DNA of 50,918 nucleotides from Candidatus Cryptobacteroides caccocaballi. GTDB taxonomy: Bacteria > Bacteroidota > Bacteroidia > Bacteroidales > UBA932. The translations under genes were made by a program, and so were the position numbers. Below are positions 14,556-22,071 of the stretch, in pieces; position 1 is the first letter of the stretch, and the number at the start of each line of letters is the position of its first letter. Location of the stretch: positions 1 to 50,918 of the forward strand of contig JAGHUQ010000099.1 in assembly GCA_018064725.1 (NCBI GenBank), written 5' to 3'. Under the pieces are notes generated by a model. The model saw nothing but the letters and a program-made list of their open reading frames with translations, did not search any database and was not told the origin of the DNA.

Positions 14556-15731
14556 ATGAAAAAAATCGCGTTAGCATCTCTCATCCTGTTGGGCGCATTC
14601 TCGTTCGGTGCCCATGCTCAGGGATACAAGTTCACCACAGTCGTTTCGCAGAAAGCCACCCCCGTAAAGGACCAGGCATCCACAGGCACCTGCTGGTGCT
14701 TTGCGACCACGTCGTTCATGGAATCAGAGCTTCTCAGGATGGGAAAAGGTGAATATGATCTCTCCGAGATGTTCATCGTACGTCAGAAATACATCAACCA
14801 GATCAACGACAACTATCTCCGCCGCGGCAAGGGAAACGTCGGTCAGGGAAGCCTCTCCCATACATGGATCAATGCCTTCCGTCAGGTCGGAATCGTTCCG
14901 GAGGAGGTATATCACGGAATCGCTTATGATTCGAAGTCTCATAACCACAGCGAGATGGCGCGCGTGATCGGCAGCGTCGCAAAGCTTTCCGTAGACATGC
15001 AGAAGAAGAGCGCTCAGTACGACAAGATCGTTGAATCCGTGCTCGACTCATACCTCGGTGAGGCTCCCGAATCATTCATCTACAACGGAAAGACCTACAC
15101 TCCGCAGAGCTTCGCAGCCAGCCTAGGCCTCAACATGGACGACTATATCGAGATCACCAGCTTCTCTCACAAGCCTTACTACGAGAAGATGATAGTCGAA
15201 GTCGAGGACAACTGGGAGCATGAGAGCCAGTACAACCTTCCTCTCGATGAGATGATGGCTGTGCTTGACCATGCGCTCATGCACGGATACACCGTCGACT
15301 GGGACGGCGACGTCAGCGAGAAGGGCTTCGGATTCAGGAAGGGTGTCGCAATCAACCCTCTCGTCACCAAGCTCGACGACTATTCCACCACCGACCGCGC
15401 CCGTTTCGAGAACCTCAGCGTCGCTCAGCGCCTCGAGGAGGTCTACAAGTTCGAGAATCCATATCCTGAGATCGAAGTGACCCAGGAGGTGCGTCAGCAG
15501 GGCTACGAGAGTTTCGTCACAACAGACGACCATCTCATGCACATCACTGGAATCGCAAAGGACCAGAACGGCACGAAATATTACATCACCAAGAATTCAT
15601 GGGGTGAGAGCAACACCGACGGAGGTTACCTCAACATGTCGGAGAGCTTCGTCCGCGCCAAGACCATCTACTTCATGATCCACAAGGATGCCCTTCCTAA
15701 GGACATCGCCAAGAAACTCGGCATCAAGTAG
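14556..15731 (+). CDS. Secreted C1 cysteine peptidase (aminopeptidase C / bleomycin hydrolase-like)
   Basis: 391-residue papain-fold peptidase with a signal peptide (about 1-22, ending AHAQ), so it acts outside the cytoplasm, unlike classical PepC. The catalytic set is visible: Gln40 in VKDQAST, Cys46 in TGTCWCF, His in DDHLMHITGIA and Asn in TKNSWGE. The long middle section (YHGIAYDSKSHNH to DWDGDVSEKGFG) is typical of the bleomycin-hydrolase branch. Cys48 two residues after the nucleophile is unusual but not in a catalytic position. It is followed after 4 nt by an M15-like peptidase gene, so both are probably co-transcribed. Confidence 0.9.
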   Translation: MKKIALASLILLGAFSFGAHAQGYKFTTVVSQKATPVKDQASTGTCWCFATTSFMESELLRMGKGEYDLSEMFIVRQKYINQINDNYLRRGKGNVGQGSLSHTWINAFRQVGIVPEEVYHGIAYDSKSHNHSEMARVIGSVAKLSVDMQKKSAQYDKIVESVLDSYLGEAPESFIYNGKTYTPQSFAASLGLNMDDYIEITSFSHKPYYEKMIVEVEDNWEHESQYNLPLDEMMAVLDHALMHGYTVDWDGDVSEKGFGFRKGVAINPLVTKLDDYSTTDRARFENLSVAQRLEEVYKFENPYPEIEVTQEVRQQGYESFVTTDDHLMHITGIAKDQNGTKYYITKNSWGESNTDGGYLNMSESFVRAKTIYFMIHKDALPKDIAKKLGIK

Positions 15732-15735
15732 TCAG

Positions 15736-16425
15736 ATGTTGGATTTTATCAAGGAAAGAAGCCGGCAACTGACACTCATCAGCGCCGCCATCGCCGTCCT
15801 GGCCGTGGTGGTGGCTGTCGTGTTCGGCCAGAAGAAGGAAGAGAACGAGGACCCTTCGAAATATCTCGTACGCTACGAGGCGCCGGCCATGAAATACGGC
15901 ACGGTGTTCAATGACCTCAATCCGGAGCAGCTCGCTGCAGCGCAGCAGTTCGGCATCAAGGAAAGGCCTGCCACAAGAACGGACGTTGAGGGAAAGAATC
16001 TGGTTCTTCTGGAGGAGACAAAGGACTACGTCATCGACAAGCTCGACTATTCCATTCCCTACCTCACGAAGAACGCGAAGAAGGAGCTTGACCGCATAGG
16101 TGAGGCCTTCCGGGCAAAGCTCAAGGAGAACGGTCTTCCGAAATATCAGTTTACCGTGACCTCCGTCCTTCGCACCGACGAGGACGTGAAGAATCTCAGA
16201 AAGGTCAATGTGAACGCCAGCGCCAACTCGGCACACTGCTACGGTACGACCTGGGATATATCATACTACACATTCCGGCACGTCGGCAAGGACAAGCACT
16301 GGATGGACCCTGACGACCTGAGGAAAGTCCTCGCGGAAGTACTCCGAGAAGAGCAGGAAGCCGGCCGTCTCTATGTCAAATACGAGAGAAAGGAAAGCTG
16401 CTTCCACATGACTTCCCGCCAGTAG
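15736..16425 (+). CDS. DUF5715-type membrane-anchored peptidase, M15-like
   Basis: 229 residues starting MLDFIKERSRQ. One N-terminal membrane segment (about 12-30, LTLISAAIAVLAVVVAVVF) anchors a periplasmic domain. That domain has the features of LAS-type zinc peptidases of the M15/YcbK kind: SVLRT, then SAHCYGTTWDISYY providing His and Asp ligands, and near the C-terminus CFHMTSR providing the last His. Such proteins cut peptidoglycan peptides (family knowledge); the substrate here is inferred. It starts 4 nt after the peptidase gene. An in-frame ATG at 15688 would overlap that gene by 44 nt and adds no plausible domain. Confidence 0.8.
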   Translation: MLDFIKERSRQLTLISAAIAVLAVVVAVVFGQKKEENEDPSKYLVRYEAPAMKYGTVFNDLNPEQLAAAQQFGIKERPATRTDVEGKNLVLLEETKDYVIDKLDYSIPYLTKNAKKELDRIGEAFRAKLKENGLPKYQFTVTSVLRTDEDVKNLRKVNVNASANSAHCYGTTWDISYYTFRHVGKDKHWMDPDDLRKVLAEVLREEQEAGRLYVKYERKESCFHMTSRQ

Positions 16426-16447
16426 AGCACACGTCCCTGGTCTTCGG

Positions 16448-16594
16448 CTACCACTCGCCGTCGTCGTCCATGCGGAAGCTCTGGGTGCTGAGTCTGACCG
16501 GGCTTAGAGTCATCACCAGGATTTCCCGTGAAAGGCTCATCAATCGTACAGGCCGCAAGCATTACGGCCGCAAGCAACACAACAATTTCTTCAT
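16448..16594 (-). pseudogene. Degraded small lipoprotein gene
   Basis: ATG AAG AAA at 16594 opens a frame that meets TAA at codon 11 (MKKLLCCLRP). One frame away the same DNA reads IVVLLAAVMLAACTIDEPF, an excellent lipoprotein signal peptide with lipobox LAAC. Adding one A to the AAA run would join MKK to it. Further on, the original frame again looks coding (SPVRLSTQSFRMDDDGEW, stop TAG at 16448). At least two compensating frameshifts are needed to make a small lipoprotein of about 48 residues. It lies 14 nt after the proC-like gene on the same strand. It is either a decayed gene or carries sequence errors. Confidence 0.4.
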
Positions 16595-16608
16595 CTTTAT
16601 ATTGCGGT

Positions 16609-17394
16609 CTACTTCTGATTCTTCTTGTCGAGTCTGTCCATGATCTTGCGAAGCGCGTCGATCCACGGCTGGTAGCCATCTGCCTCAAGTATTGACTTCA
16701 GCGCCATCTCGTTGAGCCCGCCTGGGGTCATCTCATACGCGAGATCGCAGATATCGCCGTCTTCCCTCGCACGAGCCTTGATGTCGAGAGCCTCGTAGAA
16801 GCCGGTCATATAGTCGATCGAGGTTCTCTGCGAGAGTCCCCTCTCCATTCCGAACTTGGTGGTCTCATGGATGAGCATGTAATATGCGCTCATAAGGCCG
16901 GTGAGTCCCGAGATGACGGAAAGTTCGCTCTCCTTTTCCATGGTGATCATACGACCGAGCGGTGCAAAGAGCGACTCGATTTCCTTATCGTGCGGGAAAT
17001 ATGCGATCGGTCCGATGTGCATCGCAGCGAAAGGCAGCGGGACCATCCTGAGTATCTTCGCAACTGGGCCAGTCATGGCCCCGACCTTCTCGATGGAATG
17101 GTCGCTCATTATGGATAGTATCTTCTGTTCCGGGCGGAAACGGAGTTCTGCGAGTATGCCTTCCGCATGGCGTGGGATGAGGGTAAGGAACACCCATTCC
17201 GAATTGTCCACGACCTCCTGGTTGTCTTTGCATACGGTCACGGCATCCGGATACGCGTCCTTCAGTCGCTGTGCCCTGTCCGCATTGCGTGGAGACAGAT
17301 AGAAATGGAGCCGGGAACGGGATTCTGCATCGGTGCAGAAACCATCAACGAGGGCTGATGCAATCACACCAGTACCGAGTATACCTATATTCAT
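16609..17394 (-). CDS. proC: Pyrroline-5-carboxylate reductase-like protein
   Basis: 261-residue NAD(P)H-dependent reductase of the ProC fold, which in standard members makes proline from pyrroline-5-carboxylate. The start MNIGILGTGVIASALVDG is the Rossmann nucleotide motif and fixes the ATG at 17394; the upstream extension to 17505 is basic and unlike the family. LRMVPLPFAAMHIGPIAYF and the C-terminal TPGGLNEMAL match ProC, where TSPGGTT is usual. Several positions diverge (LNE for TT), so a paralogue with a different imine substrate is possible. A -7-like box TATTTTTG lies at 17425-17418. Confidence 0.75.
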   Translation of the reverse strand: MNIGILGTGVIASALVDGFCTDAESRSRLHFYLSPRNADRAQRLKDAYPDAVTVCKDNQEVVDNSEWVFLTLIPRHAEGILAELRFRPEQKILSIMSDHSIEKVGAMTGPVAKILRMVPLPFAAMHIGPIAYFPHDKEIESLFAPLGRMITMEKESELSVISGLTGLMSAYYMLIHETTKFGMERGLSQRTSIDYMTGFYEALDIKARAREDGDICDLAYEMTPGGLNEMALKSILEADGYQPWIDALRKIMDRLDKKNQK

Positions 17395-17417
17395 AGTCTT
17401 AAGCTTGGAAAACGGCG

Positions 17418-17425
17418 CAAAAATA
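17418..17425 (-). promoter_or_regulatory. Possible proximal promoter of proC
   Basis: TATTTTTG on the minus strand fits TAnnTTTG and would give a leader of about 20 nt. A TTTG at 17452-17449 is 23 bp upstream, a little too far for an ideal -33 element. Confidence 0.35.
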
Positions 17426-17470
17426 TAAAAAAGTCGCCTATTTTTAGACAAACTCGGTTGAGGTGGGTAC

Positions 17471-17588
17471 AAAAAATATGAGCTGCGCCGCATCACGCGG
17501 GGCACCTCATACTAACCACATAATTAATAACACTAAAACTAATAACCAATTGATTGAAGGTACTTACTGAACAGCTTTCCCGTTCAAC
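17471..17588 (-). ncRNA. Candidate small RNA or attenuated leader upstream of proC
   Basis: A consensus promoter (17624-17594) starts minus-strand transcription near 17588. About 75 nt later comes a strong terminator-like hairpin: arms at 17506-17513 and 17475-17482 (AGTATGAG / CTCATATT) continue through TGC/GCA and CCGC/GCGG, interrupted by two 1x1 mismatches, with loop GTGAT and a TTTT tail. The product would be about 118 nt. A short hairpin TGAAC/GTTCA lies near its 5' end. No ORF longer than a few codons is present. It could be a free small RNA or a terminated leader of proC. It does not look like tmRNA or 6S RNA, nor like the conserved SRP RNA apical loop. Confidence 0.4.
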
Positions 17589-17593
17589 CAATG

Positions 17594-17624
17594 CAAAGAT
17601 ACGGCGAATTTTTTATTTTGCAAA
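17594..17624 (-). promoter_or_regulatory. Consensus Bacteroidota promoter
   Basis: TTTG (17624-17621), exactly 19 bp, then TATCTTTG (17601-17594) on the minus strand. Boxes and spacing are identical to those of the tRNA-Asn promoter at 49562-49592, so it should be strong. Confidence 0.75.
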
Positions 17625-17738
17625 TTTTTTAAAAAGTTTTTTCAAAAAAATTTTGTTAAAATTACATATATCACTATGTATCAACATTTTATCATATTAG
17701 TAAAATATTTAAATATAGGCTTTTTAGAAAGTATTTAT

Positions 17739-17746
17739 TACTTTTG
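17739..17746 (+). promoter_or_regulatory. -7 box upstream of the zinc metallopeptidase gene
   Basis: TACTTTTG fits TAnnTTTG and lies 20 bp before the ATG at 17767, in very AT-rich DNA (17600-17740). No clear -33 TTTG is visible at the right distance. The rest of 17625-17738 holds only AT-rich spacer. Confidence 0.45.
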
Positions 17747-17766
17747 TGTGAAATAGACAAACAATT

Positions 17767-18633
17767 ATGCAATTAGACGGAAGAAGACAGAGCTCCAACG
17801 TGGTCGATCGCAGAGGAGTCTCAAGAGGCGCCGCAGTCGGAGGACTCGGAATCGGCGGTGCCATAATCGTTGGCTTGATATCCCTGCTTCTCGGCGGTGA
17901 TCCAGGCGATGCCATCCAGACCATCAACTCAATGATGCAGGGCACAGAGGTCGTCGGAGGAGCCGAGAACCTGTCACAGGAAGAACAGGAACTCGGAGTG
18001 TTCGCGAGCCAGATTCTCGCAGGCACCGAGGATGTGTGGACAGAAATATTCAGCCAGTACGGCAAGACTTATGTTCCCCCAAAGCTCGTGCTCTTCAAAG
18101 GACAGGTACAGTCAGGTTGCGGCGGTGCAACTGCTTCCAGCGGTCCTTTCTACTGCAGTGCTGACCAATGCGTATACATCGACCTTTCGTTCTTTACTAC
18201 CATGAAGCAGCAATTCGGCGCCGGCGGAGACTTCGCCTATGCGTACGTAATCGCTCATGAGGTGGGCCACCATGTGCAGTATCTTCTCGGGACTCTCCAG
18301 CAGGCACATCAGCAGATGGCAAGAGTCAGCAAGACAGAAAGCAACCAGATAAGCGTACGCCTTGAGCTCCAGGCCGACTTCTATGCCGGCGTATGGGCAT
18401 ACAACGACAACAAGATGTTCGGTTCTCTCGAGCCGGGAGACCTTGACGAAGGACTTGCAATCGCAGCGCGCATCGGAGACGATTACCTCCAGCAGAAGAA
18501 CTACGGAAGGACGGCCCCCGAGACCTTCAACCACGGAACCTCAGCTCAGCGTTCCAGATGGCTAAAGAAGGGATTCAGCACCGGAGACATCCGCCAGGGT
18601 GATACTTTCTCCCCTGCATATAACAGTCTGTAA
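17767..18633 (+). CDS. YpfJ-type neutral zinc metallopeptidase
   Basis: 288 residues. A short hydrophilic N-terminus containing DGRRQSSNVVDRRG is followed by one membrane segment (about 27-43, AAVGGLGIGGAIIVGLISLLL), so the catalytic part is extracytoplasmic. The zinc motif HEVGH occupies residues 164-168 (VIAHEVGHHVQYLLG). ELQADFYAGVWAY supplies the downstream Glu typical of this family, and TFNHGTSAQRSRWLKKGF is the conserved C-terminal stretch. Length and layout match Pfam Zn_peptidase proteins of unknown substrate. It is monocistronic, with a promoter box 20 bp upstream and a strong terminator. Confidence 0.92.
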   Translation: MQLDGRRQSSNVVDRRGVSRGAAVGGLGIGGAIIVGLISLLLGGDPGDAIQTINSMMQGTEVVGGAENLSQEEQELGVFASQILAGTEDVWTEIFSQYGKTYVPPKLVLFKGQVQSGCGGATASSGPFYCSADQCVYIDLSFFTTMKQQFGAGGDFAYAYVIAHEVGHHVQYLLGTLQQAHQQMARVSKTESNQISVRLELQADFYAGVWAYNDNKMFGSLEPGDLDEGLAIAARIGDDYLQQKNYGRTAPETFNHGTSAQRSRWLKKGFSTGDIRQGDTFSPAYNSL

Positions 18634-18651
18634 AGAGACTGTCCTACAAAA

Positions 18652-18693
18652 AAGACAAAGGAGGCCGACATTTCTGTCGGCCTCCTTTGTCTT
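18652..18693. terminator. Bidirectional intrinsic terminator
   Basis: Perfect 18-bp stem (arms AAGACAAAGGAGGCCGAC and GTCGGCCTCCTTTGTCTT, loop ATTTCT). It lies between the convergent metallopeptidase (ends 18633) and META-domain lipoprotein (ends 18710) genes. Confidence 0.88.
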
Positions 18694-18709
18694 GGAATCC
18701 AATCCGGAT

Positions 18710-19120
18710 TTATTTCTTTGCGAGAGCGATCTTGACGTTGCCATCAGCATCGAGGAGCTCAAGACTCTCACCGTTGAGCTTGATGCAGAGAGGCTCCTTG
18801 ATTGCATTCACGAAGCTGGTCTCCTGATCCATTGCAGCAGGATCACCTGCCATCCTGGTCATCATTCCCTCACCGAGAGTAAGGACGCCATCCTCGATTG
18901 TGTATGATCCGTTGATCATGTTTACGCCTGTATTTGCACTGTAGTTGGCATCATCGAATGAGATGACTACCTCGTTCATGATTGTCTCGACAGCATTGCC
19001 GTCAATTGATACTACAGACCACTCGCCGTTCACGTCTACGACTTCCTTGGCTCCGCCGCATGAAACTGCGAAAAGAGCTGATGCTGCAACAGCAGCTACG
19101 ACTGTAAAAAACTTCTTCAT
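18710..19120 (-). CDS. META-domain (HslJ-like) lipoprotein
   Basis: 136 residues. The signal peptide ends FAVSC with Cys21 as the lipidated residue. The mature part has the META/DUF306 pattern: NGEWSVVSIDGNAV at the start, VISFDDANYSANTGVNMINGSYTIEDGVLTLG in the middle, and C-terminal CIKLNGESLELLDADGNV. Proteins of this class are small beta-sandwich lipoproteins, in some bacteria linked to stress or novobiocin resistance; here the role is unknown. A -7 box (TATCTTTG, 19155-19148) lies 28 bp upstream. Confidence 0.82.
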   Translation of the reverse strand: MKKFFTVVAAVAASALFAVSCGGAKEVVDVNGEWSVVSIDGNAVETIMNEVVISFDDANYSANTGVNMINGSYTIEDGVLTLGEGMMTRMAGDPAAMDQETSFVNAIKEPLCIKLNGESLELLDADGNVKIALAKK

Positions 19121-19147
19121 AATGTTTACACTTCTTAATTAACACGG

Positions 19148-19155
19148 CAAAGATA
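19148..19155 (-). promoter_or_regulatory. -7 box of the META lipoprotein gene
   Basis: TATCTTTG on the minus strand, 28 bp before the ATG at 19120. It overlaps the intergenic end of the upstream HAD gene. No good -33 TTTG at 19-21 bp. Confidence 0.5.
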
Positions 19156-19174
19156 GTTCAAATATCGTTCCGAA

Positions 19175-19807
19175 CTAAATAATTCCCCTAAAATCCGGAA
19201 GAACGATGTCGCAAAGAGGTGCCAAGGCATCCGCAGGATTCGTGGTCGAAAGACCCACGACCTTGCATCCTGCTGCACGTCCGGCCGCGACTCCGGCAAA
19301 GCTGTCCTCGAACACCACGCAATCCGCCGGCTTATAGCCGAACACCTTGGAGCCAAGCAGATAACAGTCCGGATCCGGCTTGGATGCCTTGAAATGCTCA
19401 CTGGTGAAGACTTCGTCAAAAAGGTCCCTCAGAGCAGGGCGCTCCCTCCACACATTCTCCATCTTCACGGCATTGCTGCTTGTGACTAGCGCAGTCTTCA
19501 CGCCTGCCGACTTAAGCTTCTCGAGATAATCCCATGCCCCGGGAATGAATTCAAAGACCATACGGCTCTCGAATTCGTCCAGCCTGCGGACGAGTTCCGG
19601 AACATATTCAGGATCTATCCATCTCTCTGTTATCTGGGTCAGGGTCTGTCCCTTGATACGATATGCAAAATCGGGAATTTCGGGATGATATATTCGTCCC
19701 ATGGCACCCCAGAATTCCGTGTACTGGGGCTCAGTATCGACGATTACGCCGTCCAGATCAAACAATCCGGCCTTAAACGCCGGAACTTTCAAATCTTCAG
19801 TTTTCAT
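19175..19807 (-). CDS. HAD-superfamily phosphatase / beta-phosphoglucomutase-like
   Basis: 210 residues with all four HAD motifs: FDLDGVIVDTEP (nucleophile Asp plus helper Asp), VTSSN, a Lys in KASKPDPDCY, and VVFEDSFAGV. The cap inserted after motif I is the four-helix C1 type used by beta-phosphoglucomutases and small sugar-phosphate phosphatases. Substrate cannot be told from the sequence. It is divergent from the GH67 alpha-glucuronidase gene, and a sugar-phosphate role would suit that setting, but that is only context. Confidence 0.88.
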   Translation of the reverse strand: MKTEDLKVPAFKAGLFDLDGVIVDTEPQYTEFWGAMGRIYHPEIPDFAYRIKGQTLTQITERWIDPEYVPELVRRLDEFESRMVFEFIPGAWDYLEKLKSAGVKTALVTSSNAVKMENVWRERPALRDLFDEVFTSEHFKASKPDPDCYLLGSKVFGYKPADCVVFEDSFAGVAAGRAAGCKVVGLSTTNPADALAPLCDIVLPDFRGII

Positions 19808-19872
19808 AATTCGGAGGGCAAAAATGCAAAGATTTTTTCGTCAGAACAAAAAGTAATTGACAAAGTACTTAC

Positions 19873-19880
19873 TATATTTG
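19873..19880 (+). promoter_or_regulatory. -7 box of the GH67 gene
   Basis: TATATTTG, 17 bp before the ATG at 19898, fits TAnnTTTG. A TTG at 19857-19859 is too near for a good -33 element. Confidence 0.5.
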
Positions 19881-19897
19881 CATAAAACCTAATACAC

Positions 19898-21967
19898 ATG
19901 AATATCAGACACTTTATTTTCTGGGCCGCATCAATGGCCGCATGTATGTCTGTCGGGTCCTGCACAGTCACCCCTTCGGACCAGGACGGAAGCGAGCTCT
20001 GGCTCGTGAATTCGCGTCCTTATCAGGAAGTACTGGGAACAGTTGAGACCGTCATCGACTCATCACTGGACAAGGAAGAATACCATATCTACGACGTCGA
20101 CGGCAAACGTTTCGTTGCCGGAGGATCAGAAGCCGGCGTAAGATACGGAGTCTATGCTCTACAGAGGGCGGAGGTACTCGGACAGGCCACAAAGGGCATG
20201 GACCTCAGGGAAAAGCCATATTACGAATACCGCATACTCAATCACTGGGACAATCTCGATGATTCGGTCGAGCGCGGATATGCCGGCCCGTCAATGTGGG
20301 AATGGACCTCCGAGAATATACCTGAGGCAAGAATACGCCTCTACGGAGAGCTTTGTGCTTCAGTGGGACTCAACGGTGCAGTACTCAACAACGTGAACTC
20401 GAATCCTCTCATCCTCGACGAAGAGCACATAGCACGCGTCGCGAAGATCGCGGACATCCTCAGGGAGTACGGCATCACGACATATCTCTCAATAAAATGG
20501 ACCAGCCCTATCGCATTGAGCGGACTCAACAGCGGAGATCCATTCAATGAGAAGGTACGTCAGTGGTGGGTAGACAAGGCGGCAGAGATCTATGCGGCGA
20601 TCCCAGACTTCGGCGGTTTCCTCGTGAAAGCGAATTCTGAGGGTCAGGCCGGTCCTCAGGACTACGGAAGGACCCATGCTGACGGCGCAAACATGCTTGC
20701 AGAAGCTCTCAAGCCTTACGGAGGCATCGTGATGTGGAGGGCATTCGTATACGACCCTGCAAGCCCGGACCGCGCAAATCAGGCTGTCGAAGAATTCCTT
20801 CCTCTCGACGGTCAGTTCGCAGACAACGTCATCATCCAGATCAAGAACGGTCCTATCGACTTCCAGGCTCGCGAGCCATTCAACCCTCTCTTCGGACAGC
20901 TCCGTCACACGAATATGATGATGGAACTCCAGATCACCCAGGAATACCTCGGATTCTCTAATCATCTCGTCTATCACGGAACCACATACGAGGAGGCACT
21001 TGACGCCGACACCTACCGTGACGGCGAAGGTTCAAATGTATCCAAGGTCATCAAAGGCATCGCCGGCGTAGCAAACACCGGACAGGACAAGAACTTCTCC
21101 GGCTACATCTTCGCCCAGTCCAACTGGTACATGTTCGGTCGCCTCGCATGGAATCCCGAACTCAGCGCAGAGGACATCGCAGACGAGTGGATACATCAGA
21201 CCTTCACAAGACCTCAGGGTATGTCCGAGAAAGCTTTCGACAACAAGTTCGTCGCTCCTGTAAAGGACATCATGATGGAGTCTCGCGAGGCTTGCGTCAA
21301 CTACACTATGCCTATGGGTCTTCACCATCTGTTCGCAGGTTCACACTACGGACCTGGCCCATGGGAGAGAAGCATCCGTCAGGACTGGTCTCCTATGTTC
21401 TACCACAAGGCTGACGAGGAAGGAATCGGTTTCGAAAGGACTCGAAGAGGCTCTGACAACGTCGATCAGTACAATGAGCCTCTCGCTTCAATGTATGACG
21501 GCATTGACACATGTCCAGAGAATCTCATACTCTGGTTCCATCACGCCCCATGGGATTACAAGATGAAATCCGGAAGAAGCGTATGGGACGAGATCTGTCT
21601 CCACTACGACAAGGGAATCTCAGAGGTCGAAGGATTCCAGAAGACCTGGAAGAGCCTCCAGCCTTACGTCAGTGCGGAAATCTTCACTGAGGTAAGCAAC
21701 AAGCTCGAGATACAGAAGAACGACGCCGAGTGGTGGCGTGACGCATGCGTAGGATTCTTCCAGACCTACTCAAAGAGGGACATTCCTGAAGACGTACGTC
21801 CTCTCAACATGCCTATAGATTCGGTCATGACAAAGCAGATGCTCTCAAAGCGCAATGGCATGCCTACACATGACGAGAACAACATGCCGGTCCTCGTTCC
21901 TAACCGCAGGTTCGTCCCAGGAGGACAGATGTCCAGCGGCGGTCCTGTCGCAGGCGACAAGAAGTAG
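19898..21967 (+). CDS. aguA: Alpha-glucuronidase, GH67
   Basis: 689-residue enzyme that removes (4-O-methyl-)glucuronic acid from the non-reducing end of xylo-oligosaccharides. The N-terminus ends in SVGSC, a lipobox, so it is probably an outer- or inner-membrane lipoprotein. An N-terminal alpha/beta domain (about 25-120) precedes the (beta/alpha)8 core. The core begins RILNHWDNLDDSVERGYAG and carries KANSEGQAGPQDYGRTHADG, where Glu248 is the expected proton donor. The C-terminal helical domain contains PMGLHHLFAGSHYGPGPW and LILWFHHAPWDYKMKSG. It is the only plus-strand gene in a xylan side-chain locus and faces the GH51 gene across two terminators. Confidence 0.95.
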   Translation: MNIRHFIFWAASMAACMSVGSCTVTPSDQDGSELWLVNSRPYQEVLGTVETVIDSSLDKEEYHIYDVDGKRFVAGGSEAGVRYGVYALQRAEVLGQATKGMDLREKPYYEYRILNHWDNLDDSVERGYAGPSMWEWTSENIPEARIRLYGELCASVGLNGAVLNNVNSNPLILDEEHIARVAKIADILREYGITTYLSIKWTSPIALSGLNSGDPFNEKVRQWWVDKAAEIYAAIPDFGGFLVKANSEGQAGPQDYGRTHADGANMLAEALKPYGGIVMWRAFVYDPASPDRANQAVEEFLPLDGQFADNVIIQIKNGPIDFQAREPFNPLFGQLRHTNMMMELQITQEYLGFSNHLVYHGTTYEEALDADTYRDGEGSNVSKVIKGIAGVANTGQDKNFSGYIFAQSNWYMFGRLAWNPELSAEDIADEWIHQTFTRPQGMSEKAFDNKFVAPVKDIMMESREACVNYTMPMGLHHLFAGSHYGPGPWERSIRQDWSPMFYHKADEEGIGFERTRRGSDNVDQYNEPLASMYDGIDTCPENLILWFHHAPWDYKMKSGRSVWDEICLHYDKGISEVEGFQKTWKSLQPYVSAEIFTEVSNKLEIQKNDAEWWRDACVGFFQTYSKRDIPEDVRPLNMPIDSVMTKQMLSKRNGMPTHDENNMPVLVPNRRFVPGGQMSSGGPVAGDKK

Positions 21968-21977
21968 TCTTCTATCT

Positions 21978-22004
21978 GACGCCGGGGCTGCAAGCCCCGG
22001 CGTC
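21978..22004 (+). terminator. Intrinsic hairpin after aguA
   Basis: 12-bp GC-rich stem GACGCCGGGGCT / AGCCCCGGCGTC with loop GCA, 10 nt after the stop codon. It lacks a U-tract, so the next hairpin (22021-22048) may do the terminating. Confidence 0.6.
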
Positions 22005-22020
22005 ATAACAGATGAAATGA

Positions 22021-22048
22021 AAAAGCCGACCCCAGCGGGCCGGCTTTT
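22021..22048. terminator. Bidirectional terminator between aguA and GH51
   Basis: AAAAGCCG / CGGCTTTT arms with three further C-G pairs after one A/C mismatch and loop CAGC. The flanking A and T runs allow use in both directions. Confidence 0.75.
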
Positions 22049-22071
22049 CTACAATATGTATAGGGATTCGA

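Noticed and set aside
17506..17624. Possible SRP, 6S or riboswitch RNA upstream of proC
   Set aside because: No SRP apical-loop signature, too short for 6S RNA, and no match to a riboswitch core I can recognise; kept only as an unclassified candidate small RNA.
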